Positions 1 to 7,593 of a DNA stretch of 64,000 nucleotides are shown in pieces. Source of the stretch: DATAVB01 sp040414495 (GTDB lineage Bacteria; Actinomycetota; Actinomycetes; Mycobacteriales; QHCD01); contig JBEDUI010000154.1 of NCBI GenBank assembly GCA_040414495.1, positions 1 to 64,000 of the forward strand. The letters are read 5' to 3'. The notes below the pieces were generated by a model. That model worked only from the letters and a program-made list of their open reading frames with translations, was not told where the DNA came from and ran no database searches. The position numbers were made by a program, and so were the translations under genes. Within the stretch, counting starts at the first letter, position 1, and each line of letters starts with the position of its first letter.

Positions 1-42
1 GACCGGCCGCGTTCCTGGGACGGGTCTGGCGAGGCGGCCATC

Positions 43-549
43 TCAGGCCTCGCCCGGTTGGCCAGCTGCCGGCTCGGCCGAGCCCGCCGGGTCGGGCGAG
101 CTGGCCGGCAGGCTCTCCACCCGCCGCTTGAGCTCGCGGAGCGCCGTGTCCATGATCATCTTTTCCGCCTTGCGCTTGAACATGCCGAGCATCGGCATGC
201 TCAGCTCAACCTCCAGGGTGTACGTCACCGTCGACGTGCCGTCCCCGTTGTCCGCGATGTCGTACGACCCGGACTGTGTCTTCTGCATCTTCGAGGGTGC
301 CACCAGATGCCACTCGATCCGCGAGATGTCTTCGGCGTACTCGTAGGCGAGCGTGTACTCGTCGATGATCACGCCCGCGTCGAGCAGGAAGCGGACCTGG
401 CTGGCGTACCCGTCCTCGTACTCCTCCACCACCTCGACCCGCTTCATCGCGCCGGTCCACTCCGGGTACCGCGGGAAGTCGCTGATCACTGCCGCCACCC
501 GGGCAGGTGGCGCGCTGATCACGATCGACTGGGTCGATGAGTCCGCCAT
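43..549 (-). CDS. SRPBCC (polyketide cyclase/START-like) family protein
   Basis: A 168-residue protein that opens with a START/SRPBCC-type strand (IVISAPPARVAAVISDF) and continues through YPEWTGAMKRVEVVEEY, the usual pattern of the small hydrophobic-ligand-binding fold seen in mycobacterial TB16.3/Rv2185c-like proteins. I chose the ATG at 549 because the family begins immediately before the first beta strand. The frame stays open further upstream, but those residues are arginine/serine-rich and unlike the family. It is divergent from the acyl-CoA synthetase next door, so a lipid-related role is plausible but not shown. No transmembrane segment is visible, and the last 20 residues are Ala/Pro-rich. 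The ligand is unknown. Confidence 0.85.
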   Translation of the reverse strand: MADSSTQSIVISAPPARVAAVISDFPRYPEWTGAMKRVEVVEEYEDGYASQVRFLLDAGVIIDEYTLAYEYAEDISRIEWHLVAPSKMQKTQSGSYDIADNGDGTSTVTYTLEVELSMPMLGMFKRKAEKMIMDTALRELKRRVESLPASSPDPAGSAEPAAGQPGEA

Positions 550-670
550 GCAGCGACTGTAGCGCCGCCGCTGCTGGGTACTCGGGCCGGCCGCTGTCTC
601 GCGATAGGTTCTCTCTGAGCGTGCCGCCGCCCGACGGCGGCGCGAGCAGTCCGAGTGAAACGAGGACAAA

Positions 671-2467
671 ATTACACTCCGCGAGTTCACCGTTCCGCCG
701 GTCGTCACCGTCGCCGACACGGCCAACCTGACCGACCCGGTATGGGCCAACGCCGAGCACGCCGGGCAGGACGTCCAGTTCGCCCGCCGGATGCCGGGAG
801 GCGGCTGGCAGGACGTCACCTGCGCCGAGTTCCGGGCCGAGGTGGTGGCCCTGGCCCGCGGGTTCGTGGCGGCCGGGATCGAGCCGGGCGCGCGGGTCGG
901 GCTGATGAGCCGGACCCGGTACGAGTGGACCCTGGTGGACTACGCCATCTGGGCCGCTGGCGCGGTCAGCGTGCCGATCTACGAGACCTCCAGCGCCGAG
1001 CAGGTCGAGTGGATCCTGTCCGACTCGGGTGCGGAGGCCTGCGTGGTGGAGACCCCGCAGCACGCCGCCCTGGTCGACGGGATCCGGGGCGGGCTGACCC
1101 AGCTACGGCACGTCTGGCAACTGGAGGAAGGGCTGGACGGCCTGATCGCCGCCGGGTCGGCGGTGGATCCGGCAGAGATCGAGGTACGCCGCCGCGACCT
1201 CAACGCCGGCGACGTCGCCACGATCATCTACACCAGCGGCACCACCGGCCGGCCCAAGGGCTGCGAGCTCACCCACGAGAACCTGCTCTTCGAGGTCATC
1301 GCCGCCACCTCGATCCTGACCAGCCTGTTCCGCGACGAGGCGGCGACCCTGCTCTTCCTGCCGATCGCGCACGTATTGGGCCGGGTCATTCAGTGCGCGA
1401 TCATCTACTCGGGCGTCAAGCTCGGGCACACCTCGAACATCAAGAACCTGCTGCCCGATATCCAGGAATTCAAGCCGACGTTCCTGCTCGTGGTCCCCCG
1501 CGTATTGGAGAAGGTCTACAACACGGCCAAGCAGCGTGCCCACGCCGAGGGAAAGGGCCGTATTTTCGACCATGCCGAGCAGATCGCGATCCGGTACAGC
1601 CAGGCCCAGGAAGCCGGCGGCCGCATCCCGTTCGGGCTGAAGCTGCAGCACCAGATCTTCGACAAGCTGGTGTATTCGAAGCTACGGGCCGCGTTGGGCG
1701 GCCGGTGCGCCGGCGCGATTTCCGGTGGTGCGCCGCTGGGCGAACGGCTGGGCCATTTCTTCCACGGTCTCGGGCTTTTCGTCTACGAGGGATACGGCCT
1801 CACCGAGACAACCGCGGCCTGCTGCGTCAACCGGGATAACGCCGCCAAGATCGGAACGGTCGGGCGTCCGGTTCCCGGCGTCACGATCAAGATCGCCGAC
1901 GACGGCGAAGTCATGGTCCGCGGCGGGGTCGTATTCTCCCGATATTGGCGGAACGAGCAGGCGACGGCCGAGGCGCTCAGCGACGGCTGGTTCCGTACCG
2001 GAGACCTCGGCAGCCTGGATGACGACGGCTTTCTGCGGATTACCGGTCGTAAAAAGGAAATCATCGTCACCGCCGGCGGCAAGAATGTGTCGCCGACCAT
2101 CCTGGAGGACCGCCTACGGGCGCACCCGTTGGTCAGCCAATGCATCGTGGTCGGCGACAACCAGCCGTTCATCGGCGCGTTGGTCACCCTCGATCCGGAG
2201 TCGACGCCGCTGTGGTGTCAGACCCACGATCTGCCGCGCGATTCGACGATCGAGGTGTTACGGGACAATCCGCAGCTGTACGAGGAGATCTCGCGCGCGG
2301 TCGCGGCGGCGAACCAGGCGGTGTCGCGGGCCGAGGGCATCAAGAAATTCCGTATTCTCGACAGCGACTTCACCGAACAGGGCGGCGAATTGACCCCGTC
2401 GCTCAAGCTCAAGCGCGCATTCGTCATGGAGCGGTACGCCGACGACGTCAGTGAGCTCTACCGCTGA
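671..2467 (+). CDS. Long-chain acyl-CoA synthetase (FadD15-like), probable ATT start
   Basis: AMP-forming ligase that activates fatty acids to acyl-CoA through an acyl-adenylate. Visible motifs are the P-loop YTSGTTGRPKG, EGYGLTET, the hinge motif GWFRTGDLG and the C-terminal GRKKEIIVTAGGKNVSP. The first ATG is at 791, but the same frame upstream encodes REFTVPPVVTV, the conserved N-terminus of FadD15-type enzymes. No ATG, GTG or TTG lies between the stop at 656 and that block. An ATT at 671 sits four bases after GAGGA and gives 598 residues, close to the roughly 600 of M. tuberculosis FadD15. A conservative caller would start at 791 (558 residues). The family call is firm; the start is inference. 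Confidence 0.9.
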   Translation: MTLREFTVPPVVTVADTANLTDPVWANAEHAGQDVQFARRMPGGGWQDVTCAEFRAEVVALARGFVAAGIEPGARVGLMSRTRYEWTLVDYAIWAAGAVSVPIYETSSAEQVEWILSDSGAEACVVETPQHAALVDGIRGGLTQLRHVWQLEEGLDGLIAAGSAVDPAEIEVRRRDLNAGDVATIIYTSGTTGRPKGCELTHENLLFEVIAATSILTSLFRDEAATLLFLPIAHVLGRVIQCAIIYSGVKLGHTSNIKNLLPDIQEFKPTFLLVVPRVLEKVYNTAKQRAHAEGKGRIFDHAEQIAIRYSQAQEAGGRIPFGLKLQHQIFDKLVYSKLRAALGGRCAGAISGGAPLGERLGHFFHGLGLFVYEGYGLTETTAACCVNRDNAAKIGTVGRPVPGVTIKIADDGEVMVRGGVVFSRYWRNEQATAEALSDGWFRTGDLGSLDDDGFLRITGRKKEIIVTAGGKNVSPTILEDRLRAHPLVSQCIVVGDNQPFIGALVTLDPESTPLWCQTHDLPRDSTIEVLRDNPQLYEEISRAVAAANQAVSRAEGIKKFRILDSDFTEQGGELTPSLKLKRAFVMERYADDVSELYR

Positions 2468-2525
2468 ATTCCGGCGCGGACGCCCGCGACCGCCCGGCGG
2501 CTGAATATCGTTCCGCGCCGACCCG

Positions 2526-3665
2526 TCACCCGCCGGACAGCAGCCGGCGCAGCCGGTCGGCCAGCACGTCCCATTGCCAGTCGTGTTCGACCCATTCCCG
2601 ACCGCGCGACCCCAGCTCGCGTGCCCGGTCCGGATCGCCGAGCAGCGCGGCTACCCGGTCGGCGACCAGGCCAACCTGGCGACCGTCCACCACGTACCCG
2701 GTCCGCCCGTCCCGTACCGCATCGGGCGCGCCACCGGACGCTCCGGCGACGACCGGCAACCCCATCGCCGACGCCTCCAGATACACGATGCCGAGCCCTT
2801 CAACGTCCAGCCCGCCGAACCGCGTCCGACATGGCATCGCGAACACATCGCCAGCGGCGTAATGCATCGGCAATTCCTCGGCCCGGACCGCGCCGGTGAA
2901 CACGACATCGTCGGCCACCCCGATCGAGGCCGCCAACCGCTGCAGCCTAGGCATATCCGGGCCGCCCCCGACAATGAGCAGGGCCGCATCCGGTACCTGC
3001 CGGGCGATCCGCGGCAGCGCCCTGATCAAGGCATCCTGCCCCTTGCGCGGTACCAGCCGGGACACGCAGACAACGGTCGGCCGACTCATCAGGTCCAGCC
3101 GCCGGCGCACCGGCCGACCATCCACACCGGGATGAAAGCTCTTGGTGTCCACACCTGGCGGCAGGTGCACCAGTCGGGTACCGGCCATGACCGTGGCCAG
3201 CTTGCGCCGCGTGTAGTCGCCGAGAAACGTGACGACATCGGCCTGTCGGGCGATCCGGCGCAACATCTGACGAGTCGCCGGTAGCGGTGCCAGACCGGCC
3301 TCATGGCCGTGCGTCGAGGCGACGATCCGCTGCACCCCGGTCCGGGCCCGCAATGCCTTGGCCAGCAGGCCCAACGGCGCCGCCGCCCCGAACCAGGCCG
3401 CGGTCGCGCCCTGCTCGATCGCGACATCACAGATGCGGCGGGCGAGCGACGGCACCGGAAGGAGCGTCCGATCGGGGTCCCGGATCACCGGAAACGGCAG
3501 CTGGGCGTCGAATTCGGCCGCGCCGGGCCAGCTCGACGCATAGACCGTCAACGAGTCAGGCCATTGCCTCCGGGCCAACTCGTAAACGAAGGTCTGGATG
3601 CCGCCGGCGCGAGGCGGAAAGTCGTTGGTGCCGACCAGGGTGCGCACAGAATCACCCGTACTCAT
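2526..3665 (-). CDS. pimB: PimB'-like GT-B glycosyltransferase (phosphatidylinositol-mannoside mannosyltransferase)
   Basis: A 379-residue family 4 glycosyltransferase. The N-terminal domain carries NDFPPRAGGIQTFV (donor-domain glycine-rich loop) and the C-terminal domain carries VCVSRLVPRKGQD, then CRTRFGGLDVEGLGIVYLEASA, the EX7E-type nucleotide-sugar site. This last block is characteristic of PimB', which adds the second mannose from GDP-mannose to PIM1 on the cytoplasmic face of the membrane. The gene is convergent with the acyl-CoA synthetase, as fadD15 and pimB' are in mycobacteria. An alternative within the family is the related mannosyltransferase MgtA, but the DVEGLGIVYLEA block and the neighbourhood favour PimB'. 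Confidence 0.88.
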   Translation of the reverse strand: MSTGDSVRTLVGTNDFPPRAGGIQTFVYELARRQWPDSLTVYASSWPGAAEFDAQLPFPVIRDPDRTLLPVPSLARRICDVAIEQGATAAWFGAAAPLGLLAKALRARTGVQRIVASTHGHEAGLAPLPATRQMLRRIARQADVVTFLGDYTRRKLATVMAGTRLVHLPPGVDTKSFHPGVDGRPVRRRLDLMSRPTVVCVSRLVPRKGQDALIRALPRIARQVPDAALLIVGGGPDMPRLQRLAASIGVADDVVFTGAVRAEELPMHYAAGDVFAMPCRTRFGGLDVEGLGIVYLEASAMGLPVVAGASGGAPDAVRDGRTGYVVDGRQVGLVADRVAALLGDPDRARELGSRGREWVEHDWQWDVLADRLRRLLSGG

Positions 3666-3879
3666 CCGGTTTCAGCGTTCGGCCGGGCCCACGCCGGCTG
3701 GATGTCCGGGGACGCGGACCGACGTACCGGCTGCGCCGCGTCGAGGGCGGTATGCGGCGGCGGGGGCTCGAACGCAACCAGCTTCGGCATGCCGGACAGG
3801 GTAAACCCGCCCGCAAACGTCAGCGGGGCCGGCAACCGCGCTGCGGCTGCCGGCCCCGCTGGGCTGAGCTATTCGGGAT

Positions 3880-4974
3880 CTAGCCGACCCGGGTCGCTCC
3901 GGTGAACGGCATCGAGTTCACCGGCGCGTACCCGACCGGGACGCCGAAGTCCGGCGCCTGGATCACCTGGCCGTTGCCGACGTACATGGCAACGTGGTGG
4001 ATCGGGCTGTAGTAGAACACCAGGTCGCCCGGCTGCAGCTGATCCTCCGACACGTGGGTGCCGACGTTGTACTGCTGGGCGCTCTGGTGCGGCAACGAGA
4101 CGCCGGCCTTGGCCCAGGCCCACAACATCAGGCCGGAGCAGTCGAACGAGTCCGGTCCGGCCGCGCCCCAGACATACGGCTTGCCCAGCTCGGCCTCGGC
4201 GGCCTTGACCGCGATCGCGGCCTTGCCGGATGCCGAGCCCGTCGGCGGAGTCGGCTGTTTGACCGGCCCGTCGTTGACCTGCTGCTGCTGTTGTTGTTGC
4301 TGTTGCTGGGCCACCTCTTGGATGTGCTGGCGGCTCTGGGCTGCTCGGTAGGCGGCCAGTTCCTTGGCCGACAACGAGTTCATCAGCGTCGTGAGCTCAT
4401 TGACCTGCTTGCCGATGGTCTTCTTCTGCGCGGTGATGCGGACCAGAGTGGTCTTCGCCGCGGCCTCGGCCTTGGCATCGCGCGCACTGGCCGCCTTGGC
4501 GCCCTTTTCGGCCTTGGCCAGGCCGCTCAGGCTTGCGGTTTGCTTCTGCGCGATGACGTCCAGCGTGCTGAGCTGGTCGAGGAAGGCCTGCGGGGATTTA
4601 CTGGTGACGAACGACGAAAACGACGACAGGTGGCCGTTCTGGTAGGCCGACACCGCGACCTTCTTGACCTTGCCCTGCAGGGTGTGGACCTGACGCTGAA
4701 GGGATTTGACTTCGGCGCGGGCTTTGACCGCCTCGGCCCGACGCTTCGTCAGCTCGATACGAGCACCGTTGTACTGCTCGGTGATGATCTCCAGCTTTTG
4801 GCTCATCTGCGTGAGCTGCTTCTTAGCGTCGGCGGAGGTCGTGGGTTTGTCAGTGGTCTGCCCGCCCGAAGGCGCCGCGTTCGCGCCACCGGGCACGGTT
4901 ACCACAAGGAGGGCTACTGAGGCTGCTGTCGCAGCGAAACGGATGGAACGGCGAAAGGATTTCGAGGGCGCCAC
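3880..4974 (-). CDS. RipC-like NlpC/P60 peptidoglycan endopeptidase
   Basis: Secreted cell-wall hydrolase. The order is a signal peptide (RRSIRFAATAASVALLVVTV, cleavage near GANAAPS), a long coiled coil of about 200 residues, a run of ten glutamines, and a C-terminal NlpC/P60 domain. That domain has the catalytic Cys in DSFDCSGLMLWAW and His in IHHVAMYVGNG. It cleaves stem peptides between D-Glu and m-DAP in characterised relatives. I start at GTG 4974 (364 residues), eight bases after AGAAGGAG. The longer frame from an ATG at 5064 would translate the c-di-AMP riboswitch that precedes this gene. The coiled coil is typical of hydrolases activated by FtsEX (family knowledge). Confidence 0.9.
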   Translation of the reverse strand: MAPSKSFRRSIRFAATAASVALLVVTVPGGANAAPSGGQTTDKPTTSADAKKQLTQMSQKLEIITEQYNGARIELTKRRAEAVKARAEVKSLQRQVHTLQGKVKKVAVSAYQNGHLSSFSSFVTSKSPQAFLDQLSTLDVIAQKQTASLSGLAKAEKGAKAASARDAKAEAAAKTTLVRITAQKKTIGKQVNELTTLMNSLSAKELAAYRAAQSRQHIQEVAQQQQQQQQQQVNDGPVKQPTPPTGSASGKAAIAVKAAEAELGKPYVWGAAGPDSFDCSGLMLWAWAKAGVSLPHQSAQQYNVGTHVSEDQLQPGDLVFYYSPIHHVAMYVGNGQVIQAPDFGVPVGYAPVNSMPFTGATRVG

Positions 4975-4997
4975 GGAGGCGGCTCTCCTTCTTCCTC

Positions 4998-5160
4998 GGC
5001 TACCGCCTACCGGGTTAGCTGACGGGTTCGGGCTAGGAAGCTGCCCTACGCTGTCGCCCCCCATAGCGACAGCCGATTCACCCCATTGCTCCAGTGGGTC
5101 CCCGGCTCGAGATCGAACCGTAATCCGATCTCAACTCGGCAGTGACCTACTGGTGCCGCA
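4998..5160 (-). promoter_or_regulatory. c-di-AMP (ydaO/yuaA) riboswitch in the leader of the NlpC/P60 gene
   Basis: On the minus strand the leader holds the conserved ydaO blocks in order: CCGGGGACCCA, GGGGTGAATCGG, GTAGGGC, CGAACCCGTCAGC and TAACCCGGTAGGCGG (5003-5026). Two variable stems pair perfectly: 5109-5115 with 5126-5132 (GAGATCG/CGATCTC) and 5050-5057 with 5066-5073 (GCTGTCGC/GCGACAGC). In actinobacteria this class controls cell-wall hydrolase genes such as NlpC/P60 and Rpf proteins, normally turning expression off when c-di-AMP is high. The ends given are approximate. The ribosome-binding site of the hydrolase lies directly after the 3' conserved block. Confidence 0.92.
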
Positions 5161-5280
5161 TCTGACCAGCGACAGACGTCCAGGAGGTCGCGAACAGACT
5201 AGGGGTAGATGCATCGATTCGACAAACATCCCACACCAGAATTTGTCAACCGATCCGCCCAACAAGTTCGCAACATGCGT

Positions 5281-5709
5281 TTATCCGGCAAGACTATGGC
5301 GCTCCGTAAGGGTGTAGATACTGTTCGTGTCCCCCTGGAGGTCATCAGTTAGCCGCAACGGCGCAATAAGCCCTGCGCCAGCCAGCGCCGAAAGCGCACG
5401 CCTCTCAGCGGTGTCGAAGTCGGCGGGCCGAGCGGTAAGTGGATCAACCTCGACCACCGGCTGATCATCGCCGGAGCGCACCTCCGACCGGGCTTCGACG
5501 CGCGGCCCCGACCGGGCAACCCGGACCGACTCACGCCGACGGGCGGCGGGCGGGCCCGCACCTGGGCCGCGCACCGTACTCGCCGCCCGACGGTCCACAC
5601 GCGACTCATCACCGTCCCGACCTGGGGTCATAGGCCCGAGCAACAGGCCGACAACGCAGGTGTCGCAGCGCACGGCACGGCCCGCACAGTGATCACAGTC
5701 GACGAGCAT
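5281..5709 (-). CDS. Small CxxC-motif protein of unknown function
   Basis: A 142-residue protein starting MLVDCDHC, with paired motifs CDHC and CDTC in the first 20 residues, a low-complexity Arg/Gly/Ala-rich middle (about residues 25-90), and a conserved-looking end (DFDTAERRALSALAGAGLIAPLRL). The ATG at 5709 follows AGGAGGAGCC, a strong ribosome-binding site; the longer upstream frame lacks this. Similar short proteins with an N-terminal double CxxC next to NlpC/P60 and NYN genes occur in other actinomycetes (recollection). The cysteines may bind zinc or an Fe-S cluster, but nothing shows which. Its TAA is at 5281, about 120 bases upstream of the riboswitch. Confidence 0.75.
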   Translation of the reverse strand: MLVDCDHCAGRAVRCDTCVVGLLLGPMTPGRDGDESRVDRRAASTVRGPGAGPPAARRRESVRVARSGPRVEARSEVRSGDDQPVVEVDPLTARPADFDTAERRALSALAGAGLIAPLRLTDDLQGDTNSIYTLTERHSLAG

Positions 5710-6059
5710 GGCTCCTCCTGAGCACGTCGGCCGGGCTGCGGCCCGGCGCGGCGGTCGGTCGTGCACCGACGCTGCGCCGATGCTCGCGAGCCGACCATGA
5801 CCGGTACGTCCGATCACGTCTGCGAAGTTAGAGCGGGCCACTGACAGTTCCAGGGTGGTCGGCCAATGTGGCTCCGGTCACATTGGCTACGGCGGCCTCG
5901 TCGCGCGCCGTAAACGCACCGATCACATCAGTGCCCATCAGCCACAGAACGGACAGATCCCCATGCGCCGCGCGACCGGCGGATCGCGCGACCGCGCCGA
6001 CCGGCAGACCGCGATCCGTACCGCGAATGTCCACAGTGGACCCGCTGAATCACCCGTAC
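5710..6059. other. Intergenic spacer with a small hairpin
   Basis: About 350 bases between the NYN-domain gene and the CxxC gene. The only structure I see is a perfect 9-bp stem (GCCAATGTG/CACATTGGC, 5862-5870 with 5879-5887) and an 8-base loop. It has no U-tract and could be a weak terminator of the NYN gene. Short open frames here show no recognisable protein pattern. Confidence 0.4.
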
Positions 6060-7349
6060 TCAGCTGCGTTCGAGCCGCCGTACCAAGATGTCCGAAGGCA
6101 CCGCGACCGCACCGGGCCGGCGAGCTGCCGCCGCAACCTCACGGTCGGAGGAGACCACGAGGACCGGCCGACCCGAGGGCTCGGCGGCCACCAGGCGGCG
6201 GATCACGTCGTCGGCCTGCTCACCCGGGGCGCTGAACAACACCCGTACGCCGCGCGGCGCCATCGGCATCATCGGCGGACCGGTCGCACCGTCGAAGACC
6301 ACGGTCATCTCCGCGCCGGTCCGCGCCACCAACGCGCCCAGCCCCTGCACCAGACGCGTCCGCTGCGCGGCCAACGGCAGGTCGCCGTACCCGGTCTTGG
6401 TGACGTTGTAGCCGTCGACCACGACGTGTACCCGGGGCAACGCCAACAACCGGTCCAGATCGACCGGGCCCACCTCGCGGACCCCCGAGGCGACCTCGGC
6501 CGTACTCCCCCGCACATCGTCGGCCGGCAACCGGGCCGGCGGCCCAAGCGCCAACTCCTCGCGCAACCCGCGGACCGCACCGGCCGCCGTCTCCAATAGC
6601 AGCCACAGCCGGGCGTCGTCGGCTTCCCGGGCGGCCCGGCTGGTACGGCGGGCCGCGTCGACAGCTCGGGCCGACTCCTCCAGCTTGGCCCGCAGCTCGC
6701 GGACCTCGGCCGCCGCGGCGCTGTCCTCCTCACCGGCCTTGCGCTGCTCGGCCTGCATCGCCTCGACCGCGGCGTCCCGGTCCCGTTCGGCGGCCCGCAG
6801 CTGCCCGATCAACGATCGGACCTGTTTACGCAGCGACTGCGTCTCGGCCCGGGCCTCGTCGACCTCGGCGCGGGCCTCGGCCACCTGCTCGCGCGCCTCG
6901 GTCGCGGCCTTGTCCCGTTCCCGGGTGAGCCGCTCGACCAACTCGTCCCGCTCGCGGGCGGCGGCGCGTTCGGCCTGCTGGGCCAGGTCGGTACCGATCC
7001 GGGTCACCAGCTCCGACCAGCCGTCGGGCCGGACCAGGTATGCGATCGTCGCGACCTCGATCGGGTCGGCGGCCGGCGGTGGGGTTCCGGACCGGACCGC
7101 CGCGACCAACTCGTCGGCGCTCTCGGCCAGCAGGTCGCCGACCCGGGCCCGGAACTCGGGGTGCGCCTCGAGCGCCGCGGCGATCATCGGACCGGCCGCG
7201 CGGGCCCGCTTGGCCGGGGCGAAGCGCGCCACCGGACGTAACGAGGCCGGCAGCTCGTCCGGCGGAATGCCACCGAGCGCCTGGGCCGCCACGGCCACCA
7301 CCCGCCCGCGTACCTGATCGGGCAGCGCCACCTCTGCCGAGTTGCTCAC
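6060..7349 (-). CDS. NYN (YacP-like) domain RNA-binding protein with coiled coil
   Basis: About 429 residues. An N-terminal helical region (VRGRVVAVAAQALGGIPPDELP) is followed by a long coiled coil (about residues 145-260, Glu/Arg/Ala-rich). A C-terminal NYN domain starts at HVVVDGYNVTKTGYGDLPLA and continues VVFDGA and APGEQADDVIRRLVAAE, the acidic PIN-like nuclease residues. YacP/Rae1-type NYN proteins are ribosome-linked RNases in Firmicutes; the activity here is inferred. Three GTG codons could start the gene (7415, 7370 and 7349). None has a clear ribosome-binding site, and 7349 is closest to the conserved LPDQVRGRVV block. Confidence 0.82.
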   Translation of the reverse strand: MSNSAEVALPDQVRGRVVAVAAQALGGIPPDELPASLRPVARFAPAKRARAAGPMIAAALEAHPEFRARVGDLLAESADELVAAVRSGTPPPAADPIEVATIAYLVRPDGWSELVTRIGTDLAQQAERAAARERDELVERLTRERDKAATEAREQVAEARAEVDEARAETQSLRKQVRSLIGQLRAAERDRDAAVEAMQAEQRKAGEEDSAAAAEVRELRAKLEESARAVDAARRTSRAAREADDARLWLLLETAAGAVRGLREELALGPPARLPADDVRGSTAEVASGVREVGPVDLDRLLALPRVHVVVDGYNVTKTGYGDLPLAAQRTRLVQGLGALVARTGAEMTVVFDGATGPPMMPMAPRGVRVLFSAPGEQADDVIRRLVAAEPSGRPVLVVSSDREVAAAARRPGAVAVPSDILVRRLERS

Positions 7350-7593
7350 AGTGATCCCGAGAGGGTCCACAGAGCCGGAGATATCCGCGGTCGACCTAGT
7401 GGCCGACCCGCCCACCCGGAACCGGGCGGCCTGAGCCGGTCACGACGACACACGGAGTTGCTCGGCAACAACGGATCTCCTCTGCCTGCTGCTACACACG
7501 GGTGCCCCGAGGGTAGTTGTCTACGCAACGATCGGGGTGTTCGCTCAGCGCGTCTACCCGGTTTAGTCGTACCCCGGACATAGCGTCACCGCT

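Noticed and set aside
4974..5064. ATG 5064 as start of the NlpC/P60 gene
   Set aside because: It lies in a loop of the c-di-AMP riboswitch and lacks a ribosome-binding site.
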